The notes beneath the pieces are model-generated. The model was not told the DNA's origin and made no database searches. It saw only the letters and a program-made list of their open reading frames with translations. A program made the translations under genes and the position numbers. From positions 1-15,688 of the forward strand of contig QHOR01000020.1 in assembly GCA_003219395.1 (NCBI GenBank): a DNA stretch of 15,688 nt, given 5' to 3'. Below are positions 6,963 through 14,123 of the stretch, one piece after another. Source of the stretch: Verrucomicrobiota bacterium. Lineage in GTDB: Bacteria; Verrucomicrobiota; Verrucomicrobiia; Chthoniobacterales; UBA10450. How positions within the stretch are numbered: position 1 is the stretch's first letter; each line of letters opens with the position of its first letter.

Positions 6963-7693
6963 GCAACCTGCTTTACACGCTCCGGTGTGCGCGCAGAGCG
7001 GCTCGCGCTGATGCTTTGCACCATTGACCGGAAGATCTTTGCGCCATCCATGCTGCCAAGTCGCGCATCCGACGCACGATCAGGATGAGGCATGAGTCCA
7101 AACACGTTGCCCTGGCGATTGCAAATACCTGCAATGTTCTCGATCGACCCATTTGGATTTGTTTCCGGCGTAACCGAACCCTTGCCATCAACGTAACGCA
7201 AGATCACCTGTCGGTTTGCGTTCAGCTCGCGCAACGTCGCTGCATCCGCAAAAAAACAGCCTTCGCCATGCGCTATCGGCAGTCGGAGAACCGTCCCCTT
7301 TGGGCAACCGCGGGTGAATGGTGAATCATCGACTTCGACACGCGTATTGATCATCTCACACACGAAACGCAGCGAACGATTGCGAACCAGCGCGCCCGGC
7401 AACAGACCAGCTTCGCACAGCACTTGGAATCCATTGCACGTCCCGAGGATGAGCTTCCCGGCACGCGCATCATTAATCACTGCCTTCATGATGGGGGAAA
7501 ACCGAGCAATGGCGCCGCAGCGCAGGTAATCGCCGTGGGCGAAGCCTCCAGGCAGCACAATTGCGTCGAAAGCGTCCAGTGACGTATCCTTGTGCCAAAC
7601 GTATTCGGCACGCAAGCCATCGAGGCCATTGATTGCGGCAACGCAGTCCTGATCGCAATTCGAACCGGGGAACTGGATAACGGCGAATCTCAT
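6959..7693 (-). CDS. purQ: FGAM synthetase glutaminase subunit PurQ
   Basis: PurQ hydrolyses glutamine and passes ammonia to PurL for the fourth step of purine synthesis, in a complex with PurS. The ATG at 7693 gives MRFAVIQFPGSNCDQD, the normal PurQ start. The frame upstream to 7768 would run into pmp3. LPGGFAHGDYLRCGAIAR (47-64) precedes the nucleophile elbow GTCNGFQVL with Cys86, and PIAHGEGCF follows near 139-147. The C-terminal motif is MPHPDRASD. His203 is in place, but the residue two further on, normally the triad Glu, is Asp205 (codon 7079-7081). The protein is 244 residues, somewhat longer than the B. subtilis form (about 227), with an Arg-rich C-terminal tail. Confidence 0.96.
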   Translation of the reverse strand: MRFAVIQFPGSNCDQDCVAAINGLDGLRAEYVWHKDTSLDAFDAIVLPGGFAHGDYLRCGAIARFSPIMKAVINDARAGKLILGTCNGFQVLCEAGLLPGALVRNRSLRFVCEMINTRVEVDDSPFTRGCPKGTVLRLPIAHGEGCFFADAATLRELNANRQVILRYVDGKGSVTPETNPNGSIENIAGICNRQGNVFGLMPHPDRASDARLGSMDGAKIFRSMVQSISASRSARTPERVKQVA

Positions 7694-7700
7694 CGGTAAT

Positions 7701-7886
7701 TCAACGCACTGCTGCGGCACGCTGCTCCGCGTGATAATCATTGACGACCAGGCAAGCGTGAATAACACCCGGAATCCAGCCCAGCAAAGTCAAAATGAGG
7801 CTGAGAAAGAAACTGGCGATGCGACCCGTCAGTAGCACGGCGAGCGGTGGCAACAAAACGCAGAAAAAATATCGCAGCGCTTTCAT
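7701..7886 (-). CDS. Pmp3/YqaE (UPF0057) small membrane protein
   Basis: This 61-residue peptide is almost entirely two hydrophobic helices, about residues 5-20 (YFFCVLLPPLAVLLTG) and 25-47 (SFFLSLILTLLGWIPGVIHA), followed by a short polar tail. The pattern LPPLAVLL...LTLLGWIPGVIHA is the Pmp3/YqaE signature. Members sit in the cell membrane and are linked to salt and membrane-potential stress in yeast and plants; the bacterial role is unclear. Its ATG overlaps the purS stop by 4 bases (ATGA), and it ends 7 bases before purQ, so it is locked inside a purine operon. Confidence 0.92.
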   Translation of the reverse strand: MKALRYFFCVLLPPLAVLLTGRIASFFLSLILTLLGWIPGVIHACLVVNDYHAEQRAAAVR

Positions 7887-8185
7887 TCTTGTTCCTTCGC
7901 CGTTCGTTTGCGTCGTTGAGATTTGCGCGTTTTCCCCTGCTCTCCGGTGTCTGCTTGTTCCAACTCGTAATCTTCAATCACCGGGTTCGAAAGCAAATCG
8001 CGACACAGCCCGCGCAATCGCGTTTCAAGGTCACTATTTTGCCCATCGATATCTATCTCCATGTATTTCCCAATCCTGACGCTGCGGACTTCCGGCATAC
8101 CCAGGTGGCGCATGGCATCACAAACGGCGTTCCCCTGAGGATCGAGCACCGCAGCCTTCGGCATGACGATGACCTTTGCTTTCAT
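7883..8185 (-). CDS. purS: FGAM synthetase subunit PurS, with a basic tail
   Basis: PurS is the small subunit that docks PurQ onto PurL and helps channel ammonia. MKAKVIVMPKAAVLDPQGNAV (1-21) and VRSVRIGKYMEIDID (33-47) are the two family strands. CRDLLSNPVIEDYELE (71-86) is the conserved C-terminal end. About 14-16 Lys/Arg/Gln-rich residues follow (GKTRKSQRRKRTAKEQE), making 100 residues instead of the usual 80-85. A start at 8212 would add 9 residues. The stop overlaps the pmp3 start by 4 bases. The upstream gap of 70 bases to the debranching gene has no visible terminator. Confidence 0.93.
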   Translation of the reverse strand: MKAKVIVMPKAAVLDPQGNAVCDAMRHLGMPEVRSVRIGKYMEIDIDGQNSDLETRLRGLCRDLLSNPVIEDYELEQADTGEQGKTRKSQRRKRTAKEQE

Positions 8186-8255
8186 CGCATCACCATATTT
8201 GCGGTCACTCAAACGACAAGGCCGAATACCCGCAGATGGACTAACTCTGGTGCTC

Positions 8256-9323
8256 TCATTTCAAGACCACAATCTCAAGCTCACCATCGCGGCCAAGTAC
8301 GTTAAGACCTACGTCTCCTTCATCATGTCTGGTAAGCAGAAGGTTGACGCGCGCTTCTCCTACCCGCACCTCACGAATACTCACTTGGCGCAGGAAACCC
8401 GGTAGAAGTGGCTTGGAAAAAACCAGTTTTTTTTCCGGAGCCATTATGCTCAATCCAAGGCAGGCCTCGAGCAATAGGAACACCGCTCCGGATGCCCACG
8501 CCTGCGGCGCGCATGCCACGGGATACAACGTTGGAGATTCACCAGGCCGCCTCGGAAAACCGCAAAACAATTCCGGGAGCCGATGGAGATCGAAGAACAG
8601 ACTGGCGTCCAGCAAACCTGCCAAAACTGCGATTGCAGATTGAGTCAGTCCGTATCGGGCGAATCCAGCGGCGATTAAAGCATTGTCGTGTGGCCAGACC
8701 GACCCGTTATGATACGACATCGGGTTGTAACGTGCCTCGCTGGTGGCCACAGTGCGGATTCCCCAGCCCGAAAACGAACTCTCATCCATGAGCGTCGCCG
8801 CGACACGACGTGCATGTTCATCCGTGGCAATCCCAGCAAAAAGGCAGTGTCCGGCATTCGACGTTCGCACCCGGCAAGGCTCCTTGTTACCATCAAGCGC
8901 AAGCGCATACGTAGAAAGATCCTCGCACCAGAAGCGTTCCTCGAATCGGCGCTGCAAGTTTTGCGCTTGCTTCTTTAAATCTCGGGATCGCGTTTGATTG
9001 CCCATCAGCGCAGCAAGCTCCGCGGCGGCCAATTTTGCCGCATACACGTAAGCCTGCACTTCGCAAAGTGCGATGGGAGCTTCGGCAGGCGTGCCATCAC
9101 TATGGAAGACCGCATCGTGAGAATCTTTCCAACCTTGATGAATCAGCCCTCGTTTTGCCTTACGGGCATATTCAACGAAGCCATCACCGTCTGTATCGCC
9201 ATAGGAGTCAATCCAATCAAGCGCCCGATCAACGTTTGGCCATATTGACTCGGCAAAAGGACGATCGCCCGTGCGGTTGTAGTACGCGCCTGCGAGAATA
9301 ACGAAAAGCGGCGTAGCGTCCAC
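8256..9323 (-). CDS. Glycogen-debranching-type amylo-alpha-1,6-glucosidase, C-terminal fragment
   Basis: This is the catalytic (alpha/alpha)6-barrel half of a bacterial debranching enzyme, out of frame with its N-terminal half. The frame is open from about 9338, where it reads FGSVDATPLFVILAGAYYNRTGDRP, a typical internal sequence and not an N-terminus. Conserved pieces include QGWKDSHDAVFHSDG (63-77 counted from the GTG at 9323), RTSNAGHCLFAGI (153-165) and YNPMSYHNGSVWPHDNAL (199-216), which resemble the barrel motifs of GH15/GH63-like glucosidases. The C-terminus ends in a beta-rich domain (REVRVGEARVNLLLTRHD...). The GTG shown is simply the first possible start; I doubt it is a real initiation site. 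It is part of one gene with the frame upstream. Confidence 0.85.
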   Translation of the reverse strand: MDATPLFVILAGAYYNRTGDRPFAESIWPNVDRALDWIDSYGDTDGDGFVEYARKAKRGLIHQGWKDSHDAVFHSDGTPAEAPIALCEVQAYVYAAKLAAAELAALMGNQTRSRDLKKQAQNLQRRFEERFWCEDLSTYALALDGNKEPCRVRTSNAGHCLFAGIATDEHARRVAATLMDESSFSGWGIRTVATSEARYNPMSYHNGSVWPHDNALIAAGFARYGLTQSAIAVLAGLLDASLFFDLHRLPELFCGFPRRPGESPTLYPVACAPQAWASGAVFLLLEACLGLSIMAPEKKLVFSKPLLPGFLRQVSIREVRVGEARVNLLLTRHDEGDVGLNVLGRDGELEIVVLK

Positions 9324-10416
9324 GCTCCCGAATTTCGCCTAAAAGCGCCATTTCGTCCGCCCGCATCTCATGGACCACCTTGCCGGGCTGCGCATCTTGT
9401 TCCGGATTTTCCGAGTCGGCCTGAGTCGCCGCGAGATACGAGAGAACGCCACGGGCGATTGAGGGATCAAACCACAGACACTGCAGCGCGGTAATGATTC
9501 CGTCGCGGCCGAATACGGTGCTAAACCATGGAACGCCAGCGTAGGGATAGAGACCATACGGGGTATCCGTCAGCATCATTCGCAGATCGGCCAGGGAGCG
9601 ATTCAGCCAGTCGTTGAATTGCTCGTTGGCAGCGAAAATCTGTGGCTCTCGAGCGTTGGCACGGTCCTGTGCAGCTGCGGCTTCCTGGACAATTTTTTCG
9701 TAGCATGGCTCGACCTTGACCGATGGATCGCCATCGACTTCGCACCCGATCACGCACCGATAGCTGATTGCTTCACCGGCCTCCAACCTGACCTTGAAAG
9801 TGGCAAGCGATTCGCTCAATCGCATAGGCGGTGGATCAAAAATAATTCGTGTCCGCCGAAGACGATCATCCAGCCCTTGATAGGAAAGGACGACCTGGTC
9901 GGGCGTGACCACTGTTTCCAATCGTTGGCCGCGGCGTTCTCGCTTGGTGCCGCGCAGCTCAAAAATATCCACAAAATCAGCGTCAAACTCGATCGAGAAA
10001 GAAAATTCTACAGCTGCCCGTCCGAAGTTATGAATTCGAAGGCGCTCGTAACAAGCTCGCTCCCACAGAATCTTCGACCGAAAGAAATGCACCGTTCCCC
10101 GCGGAATCGCAATTTCGCTGTCGCGCCACGTGTCGGGATTCGTAGCATCCACGGCCATCACAGCATTGTCTTCCCTCACTGTCGAACTCAGCAGCAAAGG
10201 GCGATCCTGTCCGAGCCTCAATGTCAGCCGCGAGAGGAACCGGGTGTCTTGGCAATACAGCCCGAGTTCGCCAGTGCCGAAAGTGTCGATGTCACCGAAA
10301 CGATCGAAAACGGCGAACGTATCGCCATGTTTAAGTACCAGGGTGCGGACATCGATGCGCGTCGATGACGAGCGAATGTAAAATGCGTCCCGAACACGGA
10401 TCACTTCTTTGGCCAT
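9229..10416 (-). CDS. Glycogen-debranching-type amylo-alpha-1,6-glucosidase, N-terminal fragment
   Basis: Residues 1 to about 230 form the N-terminal beta-sandwich domain of bacterial glycogen debranching enzymes (FGDIDTFGTGELGLYCQDTRFLSRL at 40-64 is the signature). The barrel begins near residue 265 (FNDWLNRSLADLRMMLTD) with the conserved VPWFSTVFGRDGIITALQ (295-312). Homology-like sequence stops at LLGE (residue 361), and the last 34 residues are read in the wrong frame. The ATG sits one base after the glycosyltransferase stop and has GGAGGGG about 12 bases upstream, one of the few recognisable ribosome sites here. With the C-terminal fragment the protein would be about 720 residues, the expected size for this family. 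Its likely role is trimming alpha-1,6 branches of glycogen or related glucans. Confidence 0.87.
   Translation of the reverse strand: MAKEVIRVRDAFYIRSSSTRIDVRTLVLKHGDTFAVFDRFGDIDTFGTGELGLYCQDTRFLSRLTLRLGQDRPLLLSSTVREDNAVMAVDATNPDTWRDSEIAIPRGTVHFFRSKILWERACYERLRIHNFGRAAVEFSFSIEFDADFVDIFELRGTKRERRGQRLETVVTPDQVVLSYQGLDDRLRRTRIIFDPPPMRLSESLATFKVRLEAGEAISYRCVIGCEVDGDPSVKVEPCYEKIVQEAAAAQDRANAREPQIFAANEQFNDWLNRSLADLRMMLTDTPYGLYPYAGVPWFSTVFGRDGIITALQCLWFDPSIARGVLSYLAATQADSENPEQDAQPGKVVHEMRADEMALLGEIRERGRYAAFRYSRRRVLQPHGRSSFCRVNMAKR
9324..9345 (-). other. Frameshift/small deletion in the debranching enzyme gene
   Basis: On the minus strand the upstream frame reads LLGE-IRERG and the downstream frame reads KFGSVDATPLF, overlapping within about 10 bases. 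Relatives that I recall carry a short stretch such as (I/V)PFGxYYGSVD between the two, so several codons appear to be missing and the net loss is not a multiple of three. The site has no homopolymer longer than four bases, so a simple slip is a less natural reading than a short deletion. A sequencing or assembly error is still possible. Confidence 0.75.
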
Positions 10417-10417
10417 A

Positions 10418-11473
10418 CTACGCGCGCCCCTCCAATCGCTTGTCCTGCCCGCTTTTTATTCGTCGTTCGTAAACCTGCACGTAATCGTCAGCCATTCGAG
10501 TGGCGGTGAAACGTTGCTCGAAGACTTCGCGACACCGCTTGCGGCTCAATTCCGGCACACGGCCAACGGCTTGTACTGCGTCTTCTAGTCCCTTGACGAT
10601 GAAGCCCGTATGTCCCTGCTCCATTATTTCGGAAACGGCCCCTCCGCGATAGGCGATCACCGGTGTCCCGCACGCCATCGCTTCGATCATCACCAGTCCA
10701 AATGGTTCTGGCCAATCAATGGGAAACAATAAAGCGTGGGCGTTTCCAAGAAACTCCTCCTTCTCGCCGTCGCCAATCTCACCAACGAATTCCACCAGTG
10801 GATCGCGAAGTAACGGTTGAACGACTGCCTCGAAATAATCCTTGTCTATTCGGTCCACTTTGGCTGCAATCTTGAGCGGGATTTGCACGCGCTTGGCAAT
10901 TTCGATCGCACGGTCGGCGCGCTTCTCCGGAGAAATTCGCCCTAGAAACGCGAGATACTTTCCCGGTTCCGAGTGAAACCGGTACAGGTCAGCGGGCACT
11001 CCGTGATAAACTGTAGCCTGCCAATTTGCCTGAGGTAAAGGTTGTCTTTGCCCATTTGAGATCGAGATGACAGGCATGTCTCGAAACTCCTGGTAAAGGG
11101 GAATCAGGTCTGGGATATCCAGGCGGCCATGTAACGTGGTGACATGCGTGGTCGACTGCCGACGACTCAGCGGAAAGTGCAGGTAATCGACGTGAAAATG
11201 AACGATATCAAATTCCGCAGCGCGCTGGAAGACGTGTTCAAGCATAAGGATTTGGTGCGCCATTTGGTCGACGCAATGTTTATCCAGGCGCAGTGAACGG
11301 CGGCATGCGGCAACAAGGTGGGCCTTAGTCACCGAATCACCGCTCGCAAAGAGAGTAACTTCGTGGCCCTGACGAATTAATTCTTCAGTGAGATACGACA
11401 CCACCCGTTCTGTTCCTCCGTAGTACTTCGGAGGCACGCTCTCAAAAAGCGGTGCGATCTGAGCGATTCGCAT
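10418..11473 (-). CDS. GT4-family glycosyltransferase
   Basis: This 351-residue enzyme has the GT-B fold of retaining GT4 transferases. MRIAQIAPLFESVPPKYYGG (1-20) with GGTERVVSYLTEELIRQGHEV (19-39) forms the acceptor-side N-domain. FLGRISPEKRADRAIEIAK (176-194) starts the nucleotide-sugar domain. EPFGLVMIEAMACGTPVIA (256-274) contains the EX7E motif (Glu256 and Glu264). Sugar donor and acceptor cannot be told from sequence. Such enzymes often sit beside this type of debranching enzyme, and here the two genes are one base apart, which suggests joint alpha-glucan or trehalose/glycogen metabolism. GGGA five bases before the ATG is a weak ribosome site. It starts 95 bases after ligD, so it may have its own promoter. 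Confidence 0.9.
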   Translation of the reverse strand: MRIAQIAPLFESVPPKYYGGTERVVSYLTEELIRQGHEVTLFASGDSVTKAHLVAACRRSLRLDKHCVDQMAHQILMLEHVFQRAAEFDIVHFHVDYLHFPLSRRQSTTHVTTLHGRLDIPDLIPLYQEFRDMPVISISNGQRQPLPQANWQATVYHGVPADLYRFHSEPGKYLAFLGRISPEKRADRAIEIAKRVQIPLKIAAKVDRIDKDYFEAVVQPLLRDPLVEFVGEIGDGEKEEFLGNAHALLFPIDWPEPFGLVMIEAMACGTPVIAYRGGAVSEIMEQGHTGFIVKGLEDAVQAVGRVPELSRKRCREVFEQRFTATRMADDYVQVYERRIKSGQDKRLEGRA

Positions 11474-11568
11474 AACATTCCCAAACTCTTCCCATTGGAA
11501 TTGTTCAATTTTTCGCGCAGCCGCAGGTCAAGCCACAACTACACCAATCAAAGGCCACGGCGTCCGCC

Positions 11569-13320
11569 TTAAGTCTCGCGAATAACTTCGCTGGGATTTT
11601 TATCTTCGCGCAACCCGAGAAAAACCGGCGCACGCAATTTTTTATCTCGCGTCCACTCGGCAAATTTAACTTCGCAAACGAAAACCGGATTTACCCAATG
11701 CATCTTGCGCATCATGGAAGGTGTGATGTCTTGAACCCATTGCCCATTTTGCCTCGATGGTAGATCGACAAAAGGACAATCGTTGCGCGCTTCCTTCTGA
11801 AATTTTTTGTACAAAATCGACAATGATTTCACCGTGAAGCCGGTGCCAACCTTGCCGGCAAAAACGAGCTTTTTGTTCTGGTAATAACCAACGAGGATCG
11901 CTCCGAAATATTTGCGAGACCCCTGAGGTGGCGTGTATCCCCCGATGACAAATTCCTGTTCGTTGACGCACTTGAGCTTTATCCATGCGGCACTTCTGCG
12001 CCCCGGTTCGTAAACAGAATTAGATTGTTTTCCGATAAGCCCTTCCAGGCCCCGACGTTTTACTTCTGCCAGAAGTCGCCTGGCGTCGGTGCCAATCGCG
12101 CCGGAGAAGCGAATCGGATCACGTGCCTCGGCGCAGAGTTTTTCCAGAACATCTTTGCGCGCCTCCAACGGCAATGACGCCAGACTGTGGCCATCAATTT
12201 GCAGCAGATCGAATGCGTAAAAATAAACCGGTGTCTTTCGCCCCTCCATCTCCCGCGCTTGGAGGAGTTGAAAGGAGGAACGGCCCTCCTGGTCAAGCGC
12301 CACCACTTCGCCGTCGATTACACATTCGCGCGCGGGCAAAGTTTTCATCGCCTCGACCACTTCAGGGAACCGCTTAGCCAATTCGTTTTCATTGCGCGAG
12401 AGCAACGAAATCTTTTCGTTCCTTTTAACTCCAATTAGACGGATGCCGTCGAATTTGAGTTCGTAAATCCAATCACCCGTCACTGGCGGTTGCTCAACCA
12501 GCTTTGCTTTCATCGGTTCGACGAAACGAGCTTTTGCCGCAGGCAAATTGGATAGAGACAGCTCGCCCTGCCTTTCATGTCCATCTTCGGATGTGATTTT
12601 CCGCTGCGCCCGACCCGCCTCTGCCGTAGGGGGCCTTAGCCGTGGCGAGCGACCACGCCGCGTCGATTCACGCCCTGCCATGGCAGTGCGGATGCGCGCC
12701 TTGAATTGTGACGAGGGGCTCTGGTCCGCTTCGCGACCGGATTCCCACTCGGCATCTCGAGCCTCGGCGATTTGCTCCATGGTGCGTCCAGTTTTTACCG
12801 AACGATCTTCCATTTTTTTTGATACCGGATTCGCGTCATCTCCCGTTTTCAGGATCAACCACTGATTTTTTTCTTCATCACGACCGCGAATTCGCACCAG
12901 AGTCCATTCGCCTTTTGCTTTGGCGCCGTCGAGAACGAGATGAAGCTTTCCTTCCTTGAGCGACTTGCTCGGTTGTTCGCCGTAAACGCGATAATTCCCT
13001 CGATCCCACACCATGACCGTGCCGCCCCCATATTGCCCCTCCGGGATAATTCCTTCGAAGCCTTCATATTCGATCGGATGATCTTCTACTTCCACTGCGA
13101 GGTGCTTTTCACCCCGTTTCCAAGGAACTCCTTTAGGCAATGCCCATGATTTCAGGACGCCCTCCATTTCCAGGCGGAAGTCGTAATGCAAACGCCGCGC
13201 GGCGTGTTTTTGAATGACGAAACGCGACGCACCTTTGATTTGCCTCGGCAGCGGTTTGCCGCCGGCAGGCTCAGCTGTCTTCTTGAAGTCGCGTTTCCGC
13301 TTGTATTCGGCTAGGCCCAT
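11569..13320 (-). CDS. ligD: ATP-dependent DNA ligase LigD, phosphoesterase plus ligase domains
   Basis: LigD repairs double-strand breaks with Ku. This 583-residue form has the 3'-phosphoesterase domain first (about 30-190: FVIQKHAARRLHYDFRLE with His39 and His45, VEDHPIEYEGFEG with His81). The ATP-dependent ligase domain follows (about 265-575). Motif I is YELKFDGIR with the adenylated Lys289, then IDGEVVALD (335-343), GLEGLIGKQ (motif IV, 424-432), WIKLKC (motif V, 446-451) and an OB-fold end (EFVIGGYTPPQGSR...). The primase/polymerase domain of Mycobacterium or Pseudomonas LigD is absent. Residues about 205-241 in the interdomain linker are Arg-rich and lie on a palindromic repeat. No ku gene is in the window. 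The ATG at 13320 has only a weak GTGGA upstream. Confidence 0.95.
   Translation of the reverse strand: MGLAEYKRKRDFKKTAEPAGGKPLPRQIKGASRFVIQKHAARRLHYDFRLEMEGVLKSWALPKGVPWKRGEKHLAVEVEDHPIEYEGFEGIIPEGQYGGGTVMVWDRGNYRVYGEQPSKSLKEGKLHLVLDGAKAKGEWTLVRIRGRDEEKNQWLILKTGDDANPVSKKMEDRSVKTGRTMEQIAEARDAEWESGREADQSPSSQFKARIRTAMAGRESTRRGRSPRLRPPTAEAGRAQRKITSEDGHERQGELSLSNLPAAKARFVEPMKAKLVEQPPVTGDWIYELKFDGIRLIGVKRNEKISLLSRNENELAKRFPEVVEAMKTLPARECVIDGEVVALDQEGRSSFQLLQAREMEGRKTPVYFYAFDLLQIDGHSLASLPLEARKDVLEKLCAEARDPIRFSGAIGTDARRLLAEVKRRGLEGLIGKQSNSVYEPGRRSAAWIKLKCVNEQEFVIGGYTPPQGSRKYFGAILVGYYQNKKLVFAGKVGTGFTVKSLSILYKKFQKEARNDCPFVDLPSRQNGQWVQDITPSMMRKMHWVNPVFVCEVKFAEWTRDKKLRAPVFLGLREDKNPSEVIRET
12620..12690 (+). 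repeat. GTAG-headed multi-hairpin element inside ligD (copy B)
   Basis: On the plus strand, antisense to ligD, GTAG (12626-12629) is followed by GGC/GCC (4-base loop). Next comes CGTGG/CCACG (12641-12645, 12653-12657) with a 7-base loop, then the exact 12-base palindrome CTGCCATGGCAG (12675-12686). The order and the 5/7/5 hairpin geometry match copies A and D although the arm sequences differ. It encodes the Arg-rich interdomain linker of LigD, where an in-frame insertion would be tolerated. Confidence 0.45.
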
Positions 13321-13360
13321 TCCACGGCAACTTAACTACGGATTGGCCGTGTGCACGCGA

Positions 13361-13431
13361 CGTTGTCGGGCACCTGTATGGAGCGCCTATGGCTGTGTCT
13401 GCCTTCGCCGGGGCGAACGCCCTCTACAACG
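13361..13431 (-). repeat. GTAG-headed palindromic element between tsf and ligD (copy C)
   Basis: On the minus strand, directly after the tsf stop, GTAG (13424-13427) is followed by GGGCG/CGCCC (13411-13415, 13418-13422). An alternative and mutually exclusive pairing is TTCGCC/GGCGAA (13404-13409, 13412-13417). The whole block is bounded by CGTTGT (13361-13366) and its inverse ACAACG (13426-13431). It may also act as the tsf terminator stem, but no T-run follows. Confidence 0.45.
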
Positions 13432-13432
13432 C

Positions 13433-14050
13433 CTACGCCTCGCTCGGTAACGCTTCGCCGACCAGGTAACGGACAAAACGACGGATGACGATGTTTTCAC
13501 CCAACTCGGAAATCTTTGCATTCAGCAAATCCTTAACGGTCACATCAGGGTTCTTGATGAAGCCTTGTTCGAGCAGGCAAACGGTACTGTAAAATTTGTC
13601 GAGCTTTCCTTCAACAATTTTGTCGGCAACATTCGCTGTTTTGCCTTTGACCTGGGCCTTGTAAATTTCACGCTCAGCTTCAATGAGGTTGCCGGGCACA
13701 TCTGCACGGCTGACGTAAAGTGGGTGGGCTGCTGCAATATGCAATGTGATGTCCTTCACGAACTCGCGAAAATTCTCGTTTCTCGCCACGAAGTCCGTCT
13801 CACAATTCACCTCCACGAGCACGCCGACCTTTCCTTGCAGGTGAATATAGGAAGCCACGACGCCTTCTTTCGTTGCGCGTGAAGCTTTCTTTCCCGCGCT
13901 GGCAATTCCCTTGGTCCGTAAAATCGTTTCCGCTTTCTCCAGATCGCCGCCGCTCTCCACGAGCGCGCGCTTGCAATCCATAAAACCTGCATTGGTTTTT
14001 TCGCGGAGCTGCTTAACTAGTTGGGGATCAATCTCGGCTGTTGTCTTCAT
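13433..14050 (-). CDS. tsf: Elongation factor Ts
   Basis: EF-Ts exchanges GDP for GTP on EF-Tu during translation. The 205-residue protein is the short form, like that of Thermus, and lacks the extra C-terminal subdomain of the E. coli protein (283 residues). Residues 1-48 form the UBA-like N-domain (VKQLREKTNAGFMDCKRALVE). TDFVAR at 85-90 contains the Asp-Phe pair that enters the EF-Tu nucleotide site. The end (LGENIVIRRFVRYLVGEA) closes the core. It follows rpsB by 73 bases on the same strand, the near-universal arrangement, and is probably read from the same message. No Shine-Dalgarno sequence is visible. Confidence 0.98.
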   Translation of the reverse strand: MKTTAEIDPQLVKQLREKTNAGFMDCKRALVESGGDLEKAETILRTKGIASAGKKASRATKEGVVASYIHLQGKVGVLVEVNCETDFVARNENFREFVKDITLHIAAAHPLYVSRADVPGNLIEAEREIYKAQVKGKTANVADKIVEGKLDKFYSTVCLLEQGFIKNPDVTVKDLLNAKISELGENIVIRRFVRYLVGEALPSEA

Positions 14051-14123
14051 GAATAATTAGGGTGTTAAAAAAGAATTCAGCGGACGTTAACCATCAATCA
14101 TCGGCGAGTGGCTATGCGGCCAG

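Noticed and set aside
7847..8305. Plus-strand frame of 152 codons across pmp3 and purS
   Set aside because: It overlaps two recognised genes and their intergenic region; composition is that of a shadow frame.
9619..10368. Plus-strand open frame of 249 codons opposite the debranching enzyme gene
   Set aside because: It mirrors the N-terminal domain of the debranching enzyme; no family pattern of its own, and every other gene in this part is on the minus strand.
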